Source: Glebionis coronaria
Taxonomy: Eukaryota; Streptophyta; Magnoliopsida; Asterales; Asteraceae
Direction of reading: 5' to 3'
Length of the DNA stretch: 64,000 nucleotides
NCBI GenBank assembly: GCA_025667525.1
Contig: CM046874.1
Span: 285,116,380 to 285,180,379 of the forward strand
This document shows, piece after piece, positions 1 to 11,747 of this stretch (positions are counted from its first letter, which is position 1; each line of letters opens with the position of its first letter). Made by a program: the position numbers and the translations under genes. Below the pieces are notes generated by a model that was given only the letters and a program-made list of their open reading frames with translations, had not been told where the DNA came from and did not search any database.

Positions 1-1161
1 ATCAAAGCATGCAAGGTAATATGTAGTAAAACATACATGACATAGGGAAAACCGAAATCAAACATCGGTTCCCAAACATAAGCCCAAAACATAAATAAAG
101 TAAAAGAAAAGAGAAATGACTAAACAAGCATAGGTATATGAAGGCAAAGGAAGAAGTCTATGGCAGCTTCCATCCTATGCACGTCCTCCACATGCTCGAG
201 TCCTGGGTACCTGCCGTTTTGGGAACATGAAAGGAAAACGACTGAGTATAACACTCAGTGCACGGATATACAAGCGTAGCATGAATAACATAAGCATATA
301 CAACATATAGCATCAGAATTGATTATGTCCTGGAAAACCTGACATAACTTAGTAAAACTGGTTTTATAGTTTGAAAAGCCTTATGTTTATCTTATAAAAT
401 CTGTTTAACATGTTTACCATTAGCCAATATAGGTCATAAATTATCAACGTGCATGAATACTTAGAGGGGTGACCTCGTCATGTAATTAGAGGGGCTACCT
501 CTAATTAATATAAGTTTTTGGGTAAGAGGGATCAGCTTCTTGTGAAGGATGCAAGGCACACACCACATTCACCTGAATAATCTGCTGAAAACATGTAACC
601 TAGGATGCACCTATACGCCCCACATGATAATAATAATAATAATATGGCCAAAAGCTGAAGGGACGCCACGAGCTATCACTCCGTCGTGGTGAAGTCATAA
701 CACTGGTGCCTCTAGTGTTATGGTTATGGTACCTCCATAACTAGGTGAAACTGGTCATGCATGTATATGACTTTATGTATCTAATTAAACATAAGCAATC
801 AAAACATATAAAACATATACTGGGGAAAACAGTTGGTTGCATAAGGGGAATCCTAATAAGGAAGAATGTCCATACTGAAAGGACGGAGAATCCGTACCTT
901 GTGTCCAGTGAACGAAGAAGACGAACGGAAGAGAGTCCTACTTCGATATCACTAATGTTACATAAATAATATACGTGTATAAGTATCCTGATTACTGAGT
1001 ACGTAACTGGTTTTATATCATGTCTTAGCTTGTTTTATATGTTCATGTCATGTTTTATTGATTTTAGCTTTATACTGTGTTTATCATGTATTATGTCCAT
1101 TCTAATTAAGTATTACTTGTATTTCTTGTATTATTATACTTGTTGTTTAATAAAAAGTAAC

Positions 1162-1419
1162 TTTCTAAAAATAGTAGGTTTCCTAAAATAGAAAGTTTCC
1201 AAAAATAGAAAGTTTCCAAAAATAGAAAGATTCCAAAAATAGAAAGTTTCAAAACATAGAAAGTTTCCAAAAATAGAATGTTTCCAAAAATAGAAAGTTT
1301 CCATAAATAGATTAGCGGCCTTAATTAAATAAGTTTCTAAAAATAGAATGTTTCCATAAATAGATTAGCTGCCTTAATTAAATAAGTTTCTAAAAATAGG
1401 AAGTTTCCATAATTAGAAA
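1162..1419. repeat. Minisatellite of about 17-19 bp units (GAAAGTTTCCAAAAATA)
   Basis: About ten degenerate head-to-tail units of GAAAGTTTCCAAAAATA occur. The right part has a second-level repeat of roughly 64 bp in which the unit alternates with a segment containing GCCTTAATTAAATAAG. It lies inside the minus-strand LTR and is non-coding. Confidence 0.85.
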
Positions 1420-1953
1420 TAAGCTGGATTATTAAGATAATAATATAAGCTTAAGTTTTACTGATTAATATTCTAAGTCCTGTGATATATAGTATAGTTT
1501 ATTAATTATTACATGTAAATTAAATAAACTATAGGTTATAAGATTTAATTAAATATAACATGATTTAATTAAATACAAGGTAAAAATAATACTTAGGTTA
1601 AAACATGTATTAATATTTATTATTAATATAACCTAAGTCATGGAAATTAATTAATTATATGCCATGTTTTAATAATTAATTAATTTCTTCAGTCTAAAAT
1701 TAAATCATAAAATACTTAGGTTAAAATCATGTATTATTAATAATAATAATATAACCTAAGTCATGTCCAAATTAACTTAATTACATAGCATGTTAAATTA
1801 TTTTAATTAAATCTTGTAATTATTTAACTTGTAAAAATAAATAATTAACTTGAAATATAAACCGTGAACCAAACCCGTGTTTTAAATCTAAACATGTCAT
1901 GAACCGGTCCGTGAACCCCTTGAACCGGATCTACACCCTTAACCATGACAAAC

Positions 1954-2138
1954 CACCACCGGCCTAAACCGGTGGTGCATGTGGTTTTCTGCTGAGACCC
2001 CCCCATGATCACCAAGGATAACCCCGACATGCGTCGGGGTCTTTTGGTTGCTTGCGGCCGAAACACCCCAACCAAACCGAGACCTTGTGGTCTCGGTTGG
2101 TGGTGATCACACAACCACCGAGAGCTCTTGCTCTCGGT
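1954..2138 (-). other. Cluster of four perfect short hairpins inside the LTR
   Basis: There are four consecutive inverted repeats. They are 1954-1962/1969-1977 (CACCACCGG, 6-nt loop), 2021-2028/2033-2040 (ACCCCGAC, loop ATGC), 2075-2084/2089-2098 (AACCGAGACC, loop TTGT) and 2117-2125/2130-2138 (ACCGAGAGC, loop TCTT). They form a GC-rich island in otherwise AT-rich sequence. Function is unknown; a structured part of the LTR transcript is one possibility. Confidence 0.75.
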
Positions 2139-2957
2139 TCTACCCATTAGCCGAACCAAACAACCCTTAAACCATATGTTTTTAATCCCACTTGATTAGA
2201 TCTACATGTTTATTAACTTGTTTTTAATACCCCATGATTGGATCTAGATGTTTATTAACTTGTTTTTTAATACCCCATGATTTCATGTGTTTAGATCTAA
2301 TAAACAATTAAAAAGAAAAGGTTTAAGAAGTTACCGATTCATGTATCAAAAGGAAATCGATAGCACGAACGATCTAGCAATAACTGGATCTACCAAAATC
2401 AACCAAACACCCCTCTATGGTGATTATATGTGGCAGCCAAAAGAGAAGGAAGAAGGAGGCTAGGGTTTTGTGTTTTTTTCTAAATCTCAGTAGATGAAAA
2501 TATGTTCTCCCTTCTTCCTTGTTTTAGTTAAATCAAAAGTTGGCTTGGCCCCTTCCTTTTCCCTATATTTCGTGGGTATGTGGGCCCCCAAGGGGAAACC
2601 CGTTGTTTTCCCGTGTTCTAATTATTTACGTGTTCCCGTGTCGTGTTTACGTGACTTAATTATCTATCGTTCGTGTCGTAAAAAATATTTATACGTAATC
2701 GTAATAAATATACGTAAATACATAATATTAGGTCCGTGATTATTTACGTTCATGATTTTCATGTTCGTGATTATAATTATTGTTGATAATAATTATCGTG
2801 TCTTAATACGTAATAAAAACTTATCGTGTAATAACACGTACGTAATACTTGTAAATTCCTATTCGTGAAACGTAAACGTGCTAAATAAGGAAAGTTTTAC
2901 TCATGTACGTACGATTATATATGTACGGTTCATGGTAAAAGCATGCGGGTTTTACAA

Positions 2958-4640
2958 CTCTCTACCTCAAAACTTGATACTGTATAACCTCACTTAGTAA
3001 TCTAGAAAGCTTATAAGTTGGACTTGATCTAAGAGAAAAATTCAGTTAAAATCATCCACTAACAAAGAAATGGGAAAGGATCAAAGGTAGCTAGTTTGGA
3101 CTGGTGAAAACATGTAAAGTCTGACCTAAACTTTTTGAGTGTCAATTGCCTTTTGACCAAAACTTTGACCATAAAACTTCACAACTTGACTCACACTCAC
3201 CTATTGAGTGTAAATAAACTCTAATCAACAGGTTTTAACAATTGAATCATTAAAATGACCTTAATCCAAACACCAATTCAAATCTGATATGAAAAGTTTT
3301 CAAAAGCTTTTTGAGTAAAAACTTAAGAGAGCAAGTGAGACTTATCAGATCTTGTAAACTGACTCAAATGAACACCAAAATAGCTAGGGTTCCAACAGGT
3401 TTACACTATGAAACTTAAAATGACGGAATGATGTAAATTTAAGCTGATAAGGACCAAACAAGCTAAGAAAACTAAATTAAAAGCTATGAAATTACTATCT
3501 AACTATCAGAACATATCAGATAAGCTAAATTAATAACAAATCAACCACAATATAGCAGGTAAGCTTTATTTCTAGGAATTGAGCATGGAAAAAATAGTTA
3601 AGTGGAATTTAAACAAGAAATTGGTTCCTTTTAGCTTGAAGCCACCTCTGATGGAGTAGTAAAGCGCTGAGCTTACTATTATCAACAAGTATATCAACAA
3701 TCAAACACCATAAACCATCATCTCATCATCATTATCTTCAAATCAACACCCCTGCTACAAACTGCTACTTTAGGCAATTGAAATGAACAAGAAACGTCTG
3801 AACCAGCTACAGGCTTCCAAAATGCATCAAACATATTACATTGATCAAGTATGATCAATAGAAACCCAACAGTAACAAGATAGTAGAGTAATGCAAAATT
3901 GAGAAGTGAAATTGAGTGAAATGAAAGTGAAGGTTTATTAATGGTGTAAAGTTTGTTACAGTTTGTTACAACTACACTAACTAACTCTCAAGTGGTTGTC
4001 AATCACTTGAGAGTAGTGTCTAACTAACTTGCTTAACTGGTAATGAGAGAAATTTAGAAGTGTGTGAAAATTACACACACTATATTTCAAAGCCTCTTAT
4101 TGGGTGATTTATCTATCACATGGATTAAGAGTAAAGTTGTATGAAAATTGACATAATTAGTCCCTTGACTTGGCAGATTGTTAACTTGAGCTCCAAACTT
4201 CATTTCTTTGACATTTTTAGTCATTCTAGCTTCAAACTTGCATAATATTGATCCTTTGACTTGTTTGACTTGAGAATTAACCAAATTTGACTTTGTTCTT
4301 GACTTTCTCATAATTGCAACTTTAGTCCTTCATCTTTGAAAGTTGTCAAGAAAGGTCCTTTGTCTTTGCAAGGCTTGTCACTTTTCATCCTCCTTTTGTC
4401 TTTTCTTCATCAATAAAGCTTGATTTGACTTGTTTGCTCCAAAATTGTATCTTTTTACCTACACAAGCACAAACAACAAAACATACCCATAATACTGCTT
4501 TGATGAATCAAAATTAGGTATTTTGCTCTGTGTTTTAGGGTGATTTATGATATAATTGATATGAGATTTCACTCATATCAACCGGTTTGCCAACCAAAGC
4601 ATTATCAATATTTTCTTTGTTTTAATTACCTGAACCTCCA
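2958..4640. other. Non-coding spacer, no recognisable gene
   Basis: This AT-rich sequence lacks credible coding potential. The longest minus-strand ORF (4087-4311) has no known domain. A perfect 11-bp inverted repeat with a 9-nt loop (ACTCTCAAGTG) lies at 3984-4014. The text around 4140-4400 has the repeated 'ctttgac/ggtcc' flavour seen in copia LTRs, so it may be an eroded LTR, but no boundaries can be fixed. Confidence 0.5.
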
Positions 4641-5790
4641 GTGTGTTAACTATACCACTCAAAATCGAACGAAGGCCTTCACTTCACATGATTGCTTTCA
4701 CTCTTTGTGTTCTTTAGTCAAGACTCTTGATTAGGAATTTTTTTATATTGTTCTTAATATACCAAAACTCCATAAAAAGTTGAAAATCAAAAATCAAAAA
4801 TATTCTTCTTCTTCTAATTTCTCTTCTTAAACCCTCTATATCTTTCTAGTGCATGTGCACTCATTCGTCTTATTATCCTCCAAATCAATAGATTCCTAAC
4901 TGACGTAATTGTAGGAGACGACAACAAGTAGTAGGACCCGAGATTCCTCCTATTTTTAAAAACAAGAAACGATGGCGGAGAATCGAACTATGATCAAGTA
5001 ACTCCAAGCACCTACCGAGGGTTATGGAGAGGCGATTGTGATTCTCGATATTCTTGCGAAGAATTTCGAACTGAAAACCGGACTTTTGTCATTGATTCAA
5101 GCTACCAAATTCCATGGTTATAAGAAGGATAATCCTCATGATCATATTCAGAATTTTACTCTACTTATGGTGACTTGTAAATTCAGAGATATACCGAATG
5201 ATTCCATCAAGCTTATGATTTTTCCTTATTCTCTCGAGGGACCCGCCAAAGTTTGGTATGAGAAAGAACCACTTAGATCTATCGATATGTGGGCCGATCT
5301 CGTATCAAAAATTGTGAATCATTTCTTTCCTCCTTCAAGGCGATACATTTCAAGAACGAGATCATAAGGTTTACACAAAAACTAAATGCGACGTTTAGAG
5401 AAGCATGGTATCATTTCAAGGAATTTCTAGGGAATGCCCTCACCACGATTTCACGGAGTTTCACCAAATCAACACGTTTTACAATAGTTTGTATCCTCAT
5501 GAGCGAGATTCGTTAAATGCTGCCACGGTTGGTAAATTTTTGTGCAAAACTCCGAGAGACTCATTGATGACTATCGAGAATAGAGCAAAAGTCTACCAAC
5601 AATGGAACACACTGAGTGTTGCCAACGTGAGTACGTCTAACCATGAGCTTGTGAGAGTAAATGGCAAAGGCGACAAGCTTGCGGATATTTTCACGAGCAA
5701 TTTGAGTGAGATGAGGAAGCAAGGCGCTCCCCTTACGAAGAAATTGAAATGTTTTTCATTTTATAATTTTCTTAAACTTTTTGTTCATTG
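4640..5790 (+). pseudogene. Leader and broken gag of an Athila-type Ty3/gypsy element
   Basis: The leader at about 4660-4800 resembles the Athila-1 leader at 11540-11650 (the 'cgaaggc..ttcact..cacatgat' stretch). A gag start codon is at 4972, with an in-frame stop nine codons later (4999-5001). Gag then continues with the retrotransposon gag core that aligns with Athila-1 gag: LQAPTEG near the N-terminus, then NPHDHIQNF, FPYSLEGPAKVWYEKEP and FFPPS. The reading frame changes near 5290-5370 and again near 5400, and the copy fades out after about 5760. No zinc knuckle, protease or polymerase follows. Gag would form the virus-like particle; this copy is dead. The family call is firm from side-by-side comparison within this window. 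Confidence 0.85.
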
Positions 5791-6437
5791 ACATTTCACT
5801 AATAATAAACACACACAAAATACTTCGAAATGAAAAATAAAGGCAAATATAAATTCTTTTTTGAATTTTTGAATTTTTGAATTTTTGAATTTTTATAGAC
5901 AAACTCATGAAACACACTTATTATCACGTACTAAAAAACTTACTAAATTAAAATTTGATTCAAATAAAATATTTTTGAGGTTTTTCAAGAAAGTACGCCG
6001 CACCACAAGAATGTGCGACGATTTTATTATGACAGAAAACACTTTATTTTTGTTTTAAGATTTAATTAATTAACAACATATATAACCAACAAATACAAAA
6101 ACATAAATAAAACGGAAGTAAAAAAGATAAATAAGAAAATTCATTTTGATTTTATAATTTTTATATTTTATTATATATTTTTTATGTAAATATTTTTATT
6201 ATTATTTTTATTACTTCTATTATTAATACTATTTTTAATGTAGCTTGATTTATGATACCATGAAGACACGGTTCAAGTGAGAATGATCCACTTTTAAACA
6301 TTGAGGATACGGTATTATCAGTATGTATTCCACAAGAAATGGAGGTTCTTTTGATTTAACGACATAATAAAAAAATTTCGTTGTTTTAAATGGTTTCAGT
6401 TTTATTGTTAACGAATGATAGGAGGCGGTAGATTTTT
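5791..6437. other. Non-coding spacer with short repeats
   Basis: A TGAATTTTT unit is repeated about four times near 5862-5897. Two members of the GC-rich palindrome family (GTACGCCGCAC, TGTGCGACG) lie at about 5992-6022. A stretch near 6296-6307 (AAACATTGAGGA) matches a motif that precedes internal purine tracts in Athila-1 and Athila-2. There is no coding sequence; it probably comprises old gypsy non-coding remnants. Confidence 0.55.
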
Positions 6438-7079
6438 TTAGGTTTTTGGAGCCTCATCGGACTTTCCACTCCTCATGAATACGACATTCACGTGCTGAGG
6501 AGGATGATATGGGTTAGTCCTAACGGTTTGATCAAAAGAGACATGAGTTTGAAAATTCAACAACTCATTAACTTTTGTTTCCATGTTTCTAAAAATTGAT
6601 TGGAAACTATTCTCATTTTCGTTCATCTTAAAATTCATAATGCTAACGGTCTCCTTCACAAAACTGTTTGCAACTCTTTGAGTATCCAGAAATTTAGTGA
6701 TTAATTTTTTGAGATGTATTTCGGATTGAGTTTCTTGATTGATGGTTTTCGAATTTTTGTTATCCAAAACCACGGTGGGTTTAACACCATCTTTGTCAAA
6801 AAGAGCATCATGAACGGTTCTAGTGCTACACATACAACTTTTGAAATCTTCGAGATCATTTTTCACTCCTTTCACTAATTTTGTGAGTGATTTCTCGGAA
6901 TCATTTTTCGATTGAGGTTGAGAATAATGAGAATTTTGGTTTTCATAACCTTCAAGTTGGATGGAATTTACTTCATGATGTTCACACATCGGCGTGTCAT
7001 TGTTCATGTGTTTTTAGAAGCATGATTAATTTCGAGATCGTTATATCTTTCACGCATCTCTTGTAATTCATCTTTTAGG
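6438..7079 (-). pseudogene. C-terminal part of gag of an older minus-strand gypsy element
   Basis: The minus-strand ORF of 189 codons (7007-6438) plus a few upstream codons reads as the linker between gag core and protease. It is rich in charged and Asn/Gln residues and ends with a MRSGK motif equivalent to the TTRSGK motif of Athila gag-pol. Its 5' half lies 14.2 kb away at 21266-22175: removing Athila-1 (7085-21260) with one copy of its ATCAG duplication brings the two halves together. The sequence stops being recognisable at about 6430, before any protease. The element was already frameshifted. Confidence is high for gag origin and moderate for exact lineage (Athila-like, different from Athila-1). 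Confidence 0.75.
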
Positions 7080-7084
7080 ATCAG
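7080..7084. repeat. Target site duplication (left), ATCAG
   Basis: ATCAG immediately precedes the 5' LTR of Athila-1 and is repeated exactly at 21261-21265 after the 3' LTR, as expected for 5-bp staggered integration. Confidence 0.95.
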
Positions 7085-8145
7085 TGATGAGATGGCATTT
7101 ATACATGATCTCATCGTTCTTTTCGGGCTTTAAATGCACTAAAATGTCATAAAATACCATATATATGCTTGTGTTTGTTTACTTGTGTATTTTAGGTATG
7201 GATATCGTGAAAAAGACAAAAGATCACAAGATACAAGGAAAAACGAACACGAGAAACGAAGCCGTACAAAGAACCGGGCCCTAATCATGGAATTTTCATC
7301 AAATACCCTTGAAGACTTGAAGACAAAACAAGATTGATCCTTATTCTATGAAGAAATGACACTTAAAACCCTTGTATAATGATAATTACAAGTTTGGTCC
7401 CTTAAGTTTGTCAAAATTGCAAAAAGGTCCTTCAACTTTGAAGAAATGGCAAGAATAGTCCCTCAACAATTTCTAATTGCCATTTATGGTCCCTCATGAA
7501 GATTAAGACATAATGAAGACCTTTGAAGATCAACTTTGTCCAAGTTCAGCCCTTGAGATATCACAAAGTGTCAAAAATCACCCTTGATAATCTTTTATCA
7601 AAGTATTGTGCCAAAAGTGACAATAGGGGAAAGTTTTTAACAAAGAGAAAACGATTTTAGGGCTGGAAGACCTTAAATGCCTAAAAAACCAAAAGGGAAG
7701 GACCAAAAGCGCCAAAGTTGAAAGATTCAAATGGAAATAGGCGGTTAACACCTAAGTTTCCCCTAAAAACGGATTCAAGAGAGTTACTGTACCTCTCTTT
7801 CACCCCCAGTGTCAATCTCACTCAAACTTGGGTAACTTTCTAATTAACCTTGCACACGGATAATTCCCACACTCACAAACCTTTCCCACTCCTAAAAACC
7901 TGCATCCCACACATGTGCACCAAACCCCCAATTCCCCAATCCACCAATCACATCATTCCTTAGCCCTCAAGCATCATGACGTGTCCCAATTGAATGGCCA
8001 AGATTATTTGCTTCCTCTCAAAGCAGAAACAAACGGCCAAGATCAAAAAAAGGACAATTCACACCAAAAACGTCCAAGGGCATAATAGGGATTTTTCTAT
8101 GCATTAGGGTTTTGTATTTTTGATTCTAGTATGTTCTTAGGCCTC

Positions 8146-8153
8146 TATAAAAG
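8146..8153 (+). promoter_or_regulatory. TATA box of the Athila-1 5' LTR
   Basis: TATAAAAG occurs in the context CCTCTATAAAAGGAGC, about 1.06 kb into the LTR. It is preserved at 18402-18409 in the 3' LTR. It is the best candidate for the start of retroelement transcription, with U3 upstream of it. Confidence 0.7.
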
Positions 8154-9540
8154 GAGCTCACAGGTTGTGTGAAGCCCTTTGTTCCAGTTTTAAGCATAAA
8201 ATCCTTGTAATCCCTTTTTTATGAAATTAAAGTTTGGTGTTTGTTTAAATCATTGTAATTCCTTTTAATGTTTATAAAAAGTTGAGTGTTGGGTTTATGC
8301 TTGATTCTGAGTTCCACTCTTGTTATTTGGTTTAGTGAATTGTGTTTCAAAAGTATTTAAGTTTTTCTGAAAATTTTGGAAGATTTTATAAGAATTTGTG
8401 TTAAGGATTGGGTGTTCTTAGTTCATGTTATTGGTAACATAAGGGTAATAAGAACGTGTTTAGAAGGTTTGGAAAGTTTTTGGAAGTTTTTAAGTAAGAA
8501 AGAAATCAGAAAAGAGATTGCATATTATCCTTTTTGTTTTCTTTGTTGATTGTCATAACAGGTAAGAAGGAGTGTTGATAAAGGGTCAGCTCCAACCCGA
8601 GTTGGATTGGAGGAGGGTTATACACCCTCTAGGGCTTTGGATGTTAAAGCCCTAAGGTATCTTTCTTATTTCCCTTTTGAAAGTTCAAAAATAGTAGTTT
8701 ATATGATCTTATGTGATTCTGTGCATAAGTGTGTTTGAGGTGTTGGATTTGTGTTTATTGTATGTTATATGCATGCTAGATGTTAAGGGAATCAGTTTGA
8801 AAGAGTTTTATAAGGTTTTGGTTTGTTAAAATTGGTTTCCAGAATTTACAAGGGTGTTTGGCAACAAGGATAAGCAGGGTAATATTTTTGATTTGTGTTC
8901 TAAGAAGGTGTTAGCAAGATTGGAATAGGTTAGAATAGGTTGACTGATAGTTGTGTTGTCATTTGGAACAAGTCTAAAGCAATTTGTGTGGCTAAAAAAG
9001 GGAAAGTGAAGTTGAAAATCTGCTTGTGTCTTATTGTGCCTGTTTTTCCCCATTATTGATGCATGATTGTGTGAAGTCTGTTAGTAATTAGGTTAGTTAA
9101 GAGTAGGGTATTGATTGTGTGTCAGTTAGAGATAGTGTGTGTTTAATTTGAGCCTTGGAATGTCACTAGAAGTGCAAGTAATTAAGTCAACAGTCCTAGA
9201 CCTGCACATATTATATCAGAAACTTCATTAGGGTGTTGAGTACTTTGTTATTGATCATTGGTGTGCTAAGTGTTTTCTTTGTTGCTTGTTTAGACTTCTT
9301 GTGCTCAAAGGAGCACAAGAGTGCCCCAATTGCTCCAATATCAACACCAAATAGCACAGCTCAAGTACTCTTGGCTAAAAAGTGTGCACAAGTGTGCACT
9401 CACACTTGTGTGATTCATCAGTCCACAAGAAGCTTAACCAGGCCACGTTTTTAATCCACATTTGTGCTTAATCTTGCTTAAAAAAGGGATTTGAATTTGG
9501 ATTATAAGATTGTTTAGTGTCACTGATTGGTTGAGAAAAG

Positions 9541-9770
9541 TTAAAAAGAAAAAAAAAAAAAAAATACAAGTTGCGCCGCAAGACCTAGCTATTGCGGCGC
9601 AACTGAAGGAGCTACAGATCAAGGTGCTCCCGTTTCACTAGTTGCGGCGCAAGACACCAGCGTTGCGGCGCAACTAAGTGATAAAAAGGGGGGGGGGGGG
9701 TTACACGCCTCGAACCCGTGACCAGCCGTTCAACAACCCAACGTGTTAACCAAATGCGCCCTGGGGACTT
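9541..9770 (-). other. GC-palindrome pair and tRNA-like segment inside the LTR
   Basis: At 9569-9581/9592-9604 there is a perfect 13-bp inverted repeat (AGTTGCGCCGCAA, 10-nt loop); a second copy of the pair follows at about 9640-9678. On the minus strand, 9765 to 9701 reads GGCGCATTTGGTTAACACG, then GGTCACGGGTTCGAGG, resembling the D-arm and T-arm (pol III A and B boxes) of a tRNA. Downstream in that sense lies a poly-T run, giving a tRNA-headed, T-tailed layout like some plant SINEs. No clear target duplication is seen. The same unit is present in the 3' LTR at about 19798-20025. Confidence 0.45.
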
Positions 9771-11008
9771 TGATTAAGAGTTGTGGTTTGCATATTTATT
9801 TAACCCGTTTCTTATTTTTAGCTTATTTAAAAAAAACGTGGCTTATTTACTTCTTTTCAGCTTATTTGTTGGGCTTATTTTCTTTTGCTTATTTTTCCTG
9901 AGTTACTGTTAGGGTTTTTGATTTTTCAAAATTGGTTTCACATTTTTCCTTTTATTTGTTTATTTTCTAGAATTTAATTAATATACGTTTTTTATTAAAT
10001 CATTAAAAAATACCAAAAATAGTTTTTATTTATAGGAAAAATAGTTTTTAGGTTTTATTTAATATATTTGAGGTTTACATCTTATTTTGGTTTCAAAAAC
10101 ATTTATTTTTAATTTTATAATATTTTAAGGTTTTTTATAAACTTTAAAGATTTTTATAAAATTATTAAAAAAGGTTTAGAAGCTTAGATTTGTGTTTTTC
10201 TCTTAATTATATTATTTAGGATTTTTAGAAATTTTTTATTTCAAATTTTAGAAACTTTTTATTTTTAGCATTATTTTATTATTATTTTATTATTTAAATT
10301 TCAAAATTTTCTTTTTCTTTATTTTTCATTTTTCTTAAGTTCTTTAGCATTAATTAGGATCATTTCCATTTTTAGAATAATTTTTAAGCTTTTAGATTTA
10401 TTTCTATAATTATTTTAAGTTTAATTAGGTTTTAATTATTTTAAATCATTTTCAGAGTTTTAAAAATAGTTTTAATAGGTTTTAATTTTTAGAAAATTAC
10501 TTTTTAGTCTTATAATAATATAAGTTAAGTATTAGTTCAATAAAATCATATTTTAGACATTTGAATTAGTTAAATTTAATTTTAGGGCTTTAATTAGCAT
10601 TTAAAATTAATTATTTAATTAATAAAAGGTTTTAAAATATCTTTGTTGGATTTTTATCTTTATTTATATTATTTTAGACTTCTTTTTAGTCTTTTTATTT
10701 TTGATATTTTGTTTTTGGTTTTAATAATTTTTTAATTTTTGTGTTTTTCTACGGCTTTACGTTTACGTTTTTTACGTCATAGTGTAATTTTCACGAAACC
10801 GTCATTCCATCTCATCAATATTAATCTCAAATATATACAAGTTAATTCACAACACCATACCTCCTTGGGAAACGAATCTTTCATCTCTTTTAAGTGATTG
10901 GGTCATTAGTGCACGGTTTTCCTAAACCGTCGTACTTAATACTTACCGCTCATATTTAGTTGCTTGTTTTTCCTAAAGCAAGTTATCTAAATTTTCCTAC
11001 AATCATTT

Positions 11009-11026
11009 TGGCGCCGCTGCCGGGGA
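11009..11026 (+). other. Primer binding site of Athila-1 (tRNA-Asp type)
   Basis: TGGCGCCGCTGCCGGGGA starts three bases after the LTR end. It is the usual plant Athila PBS, complementary to the 3' end of tRNA-Asp, where minus-strand cDNA synthesis would start. Confidence 0.9.
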
Positions 11027-11747
11027 GGTGTGTCGTGATTTAATTTGGAAAATTTTGTTTTTGATATTATCCATAAATAGTATTTGTGTTAAGTGGAACT
11101 CCCTTAACACGTATTATCGGTTTTCTCGGTTTTTCTTTGTGAATATTATTAATATATTGTATTAAGTATCACAACCAAAATACAATATCTCCAAAAGTGT
11201 GAAAACACAACCTTGATTCGGGATTTCATCACTCGATCATTGTATTCGAATCTCAAACAAAAAGAAAGGCAAAAATAGATAAATACTTTCGTGAAGCTCG
11301 ATTTTGAAAAATACAAACTATAAGGTGGGTATAAGGCGGGTATTATAAAATATACCCTAAGGAAAAAGGCTCTTAAGTGCTTCGCGCCGCCTCGTTTCCC
11401 CGCTTGCTTGTGAGTATTTTGAGATTGAAGGCTAATCGAGGGTTTTGCCGCCCAAAGTATTAATACGTATACTATATTTGCTTGGTTTTCTTTGTGATTA
11501 AACCCTCGTGAACAATTTGGTTTTCACCAAAGTTCTAAAGTCATTCGAAGGCGTTCACTCCACGTGATCGTTTTCATTCCTTTGAGGCTTCTTTAATCAA
11601 GAGTTTGATTCGAGGAGAGATTTTGTAGATTGTTGTCTACGAAGATACACCAAAATCCAAAAAAATTAAATATCATCAAAAACACAAAAAAATTGAAAAT
11701 CCACAAAACAACCAAAAAGAATCTTCTTTGCTCACCTCCCATTCTTC
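11027..11747 (+). other. Athila-1 leader, non-coding
   Basis: This 720-bp untranslated leader separates the PBS from the gag start. It includes an A-rich stretch at 11655-11700 just before the ORF, a feature also present before gag in Athila-2 (37740-37810). Packaging signals would be expected here, but none can be identified from sequence. Confidence 0.7.

Larger units (their letters stand above)
1..2957 (-). repeat. Chromovirus-like LTR, minus strand, cut by left window edge
   Basis: Read on the minus strand, this block starts with TGTAAAACCCGCATGC at 2957, a typical start for a plant Ty3/gypsy LTR. About 180-260 (read in reverse) carries a CAGGTACCCAGGACTCGAGC-type segment followed by a GATGGAAG motif. 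It matches in layout the segment near the 3' end of the well-defined chromovirus LTR at 48877-51765, where CAGGTAACCAAG precedes GAGGATGGAAG. The flank to the right reads GAGGTAGAGAGT in minus sense, a weak polypurine-tract candidate, which would make this the 3' LTR of an element extending rightwards; I see no pol coding there. The other boundary lies outside the window. Short ORFs here have no recognisable domain. Confidence 0.55.
7085..11005 (+). repeat. 5' LTR of Athila-1 (3921 bp)
   Basis: It begins TGATGAGATGG and ends CCTACAATCA, four bases before the PBS, and is almost identical to 17341-21260. It contains a TATA box at 8146-8153, GC-rich paired palindromes at 9569-9680, a tRNA-like antisense segment at about 9701-9765, and a very AT-rich final kilobase. 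Small ORFs inside it (for example 9233-9454) have no known domain and I do not treat them as genes. Confidence 0.95.

Noticed and set aside
1845..2159. Minus-strand ORF of 104 codons in the left LTR
   Set aside because: It overlaps the hairpin cluster; composition is explained by inverted repeats and no domain is seen.
2494..2739. 81-codon ORF possibly a host gene
   Set aside because: It lies within the minus-strand LTR, with no recognisable domain and no supporting structure.
9701..9770. Functional tRNA gene on the minus strand
   Set aside because: D- and T-arm-like sequences are present but I cannot build an acceptor stem or a normal 7-nt anticodon loop; kept only as a tRNA-like element.
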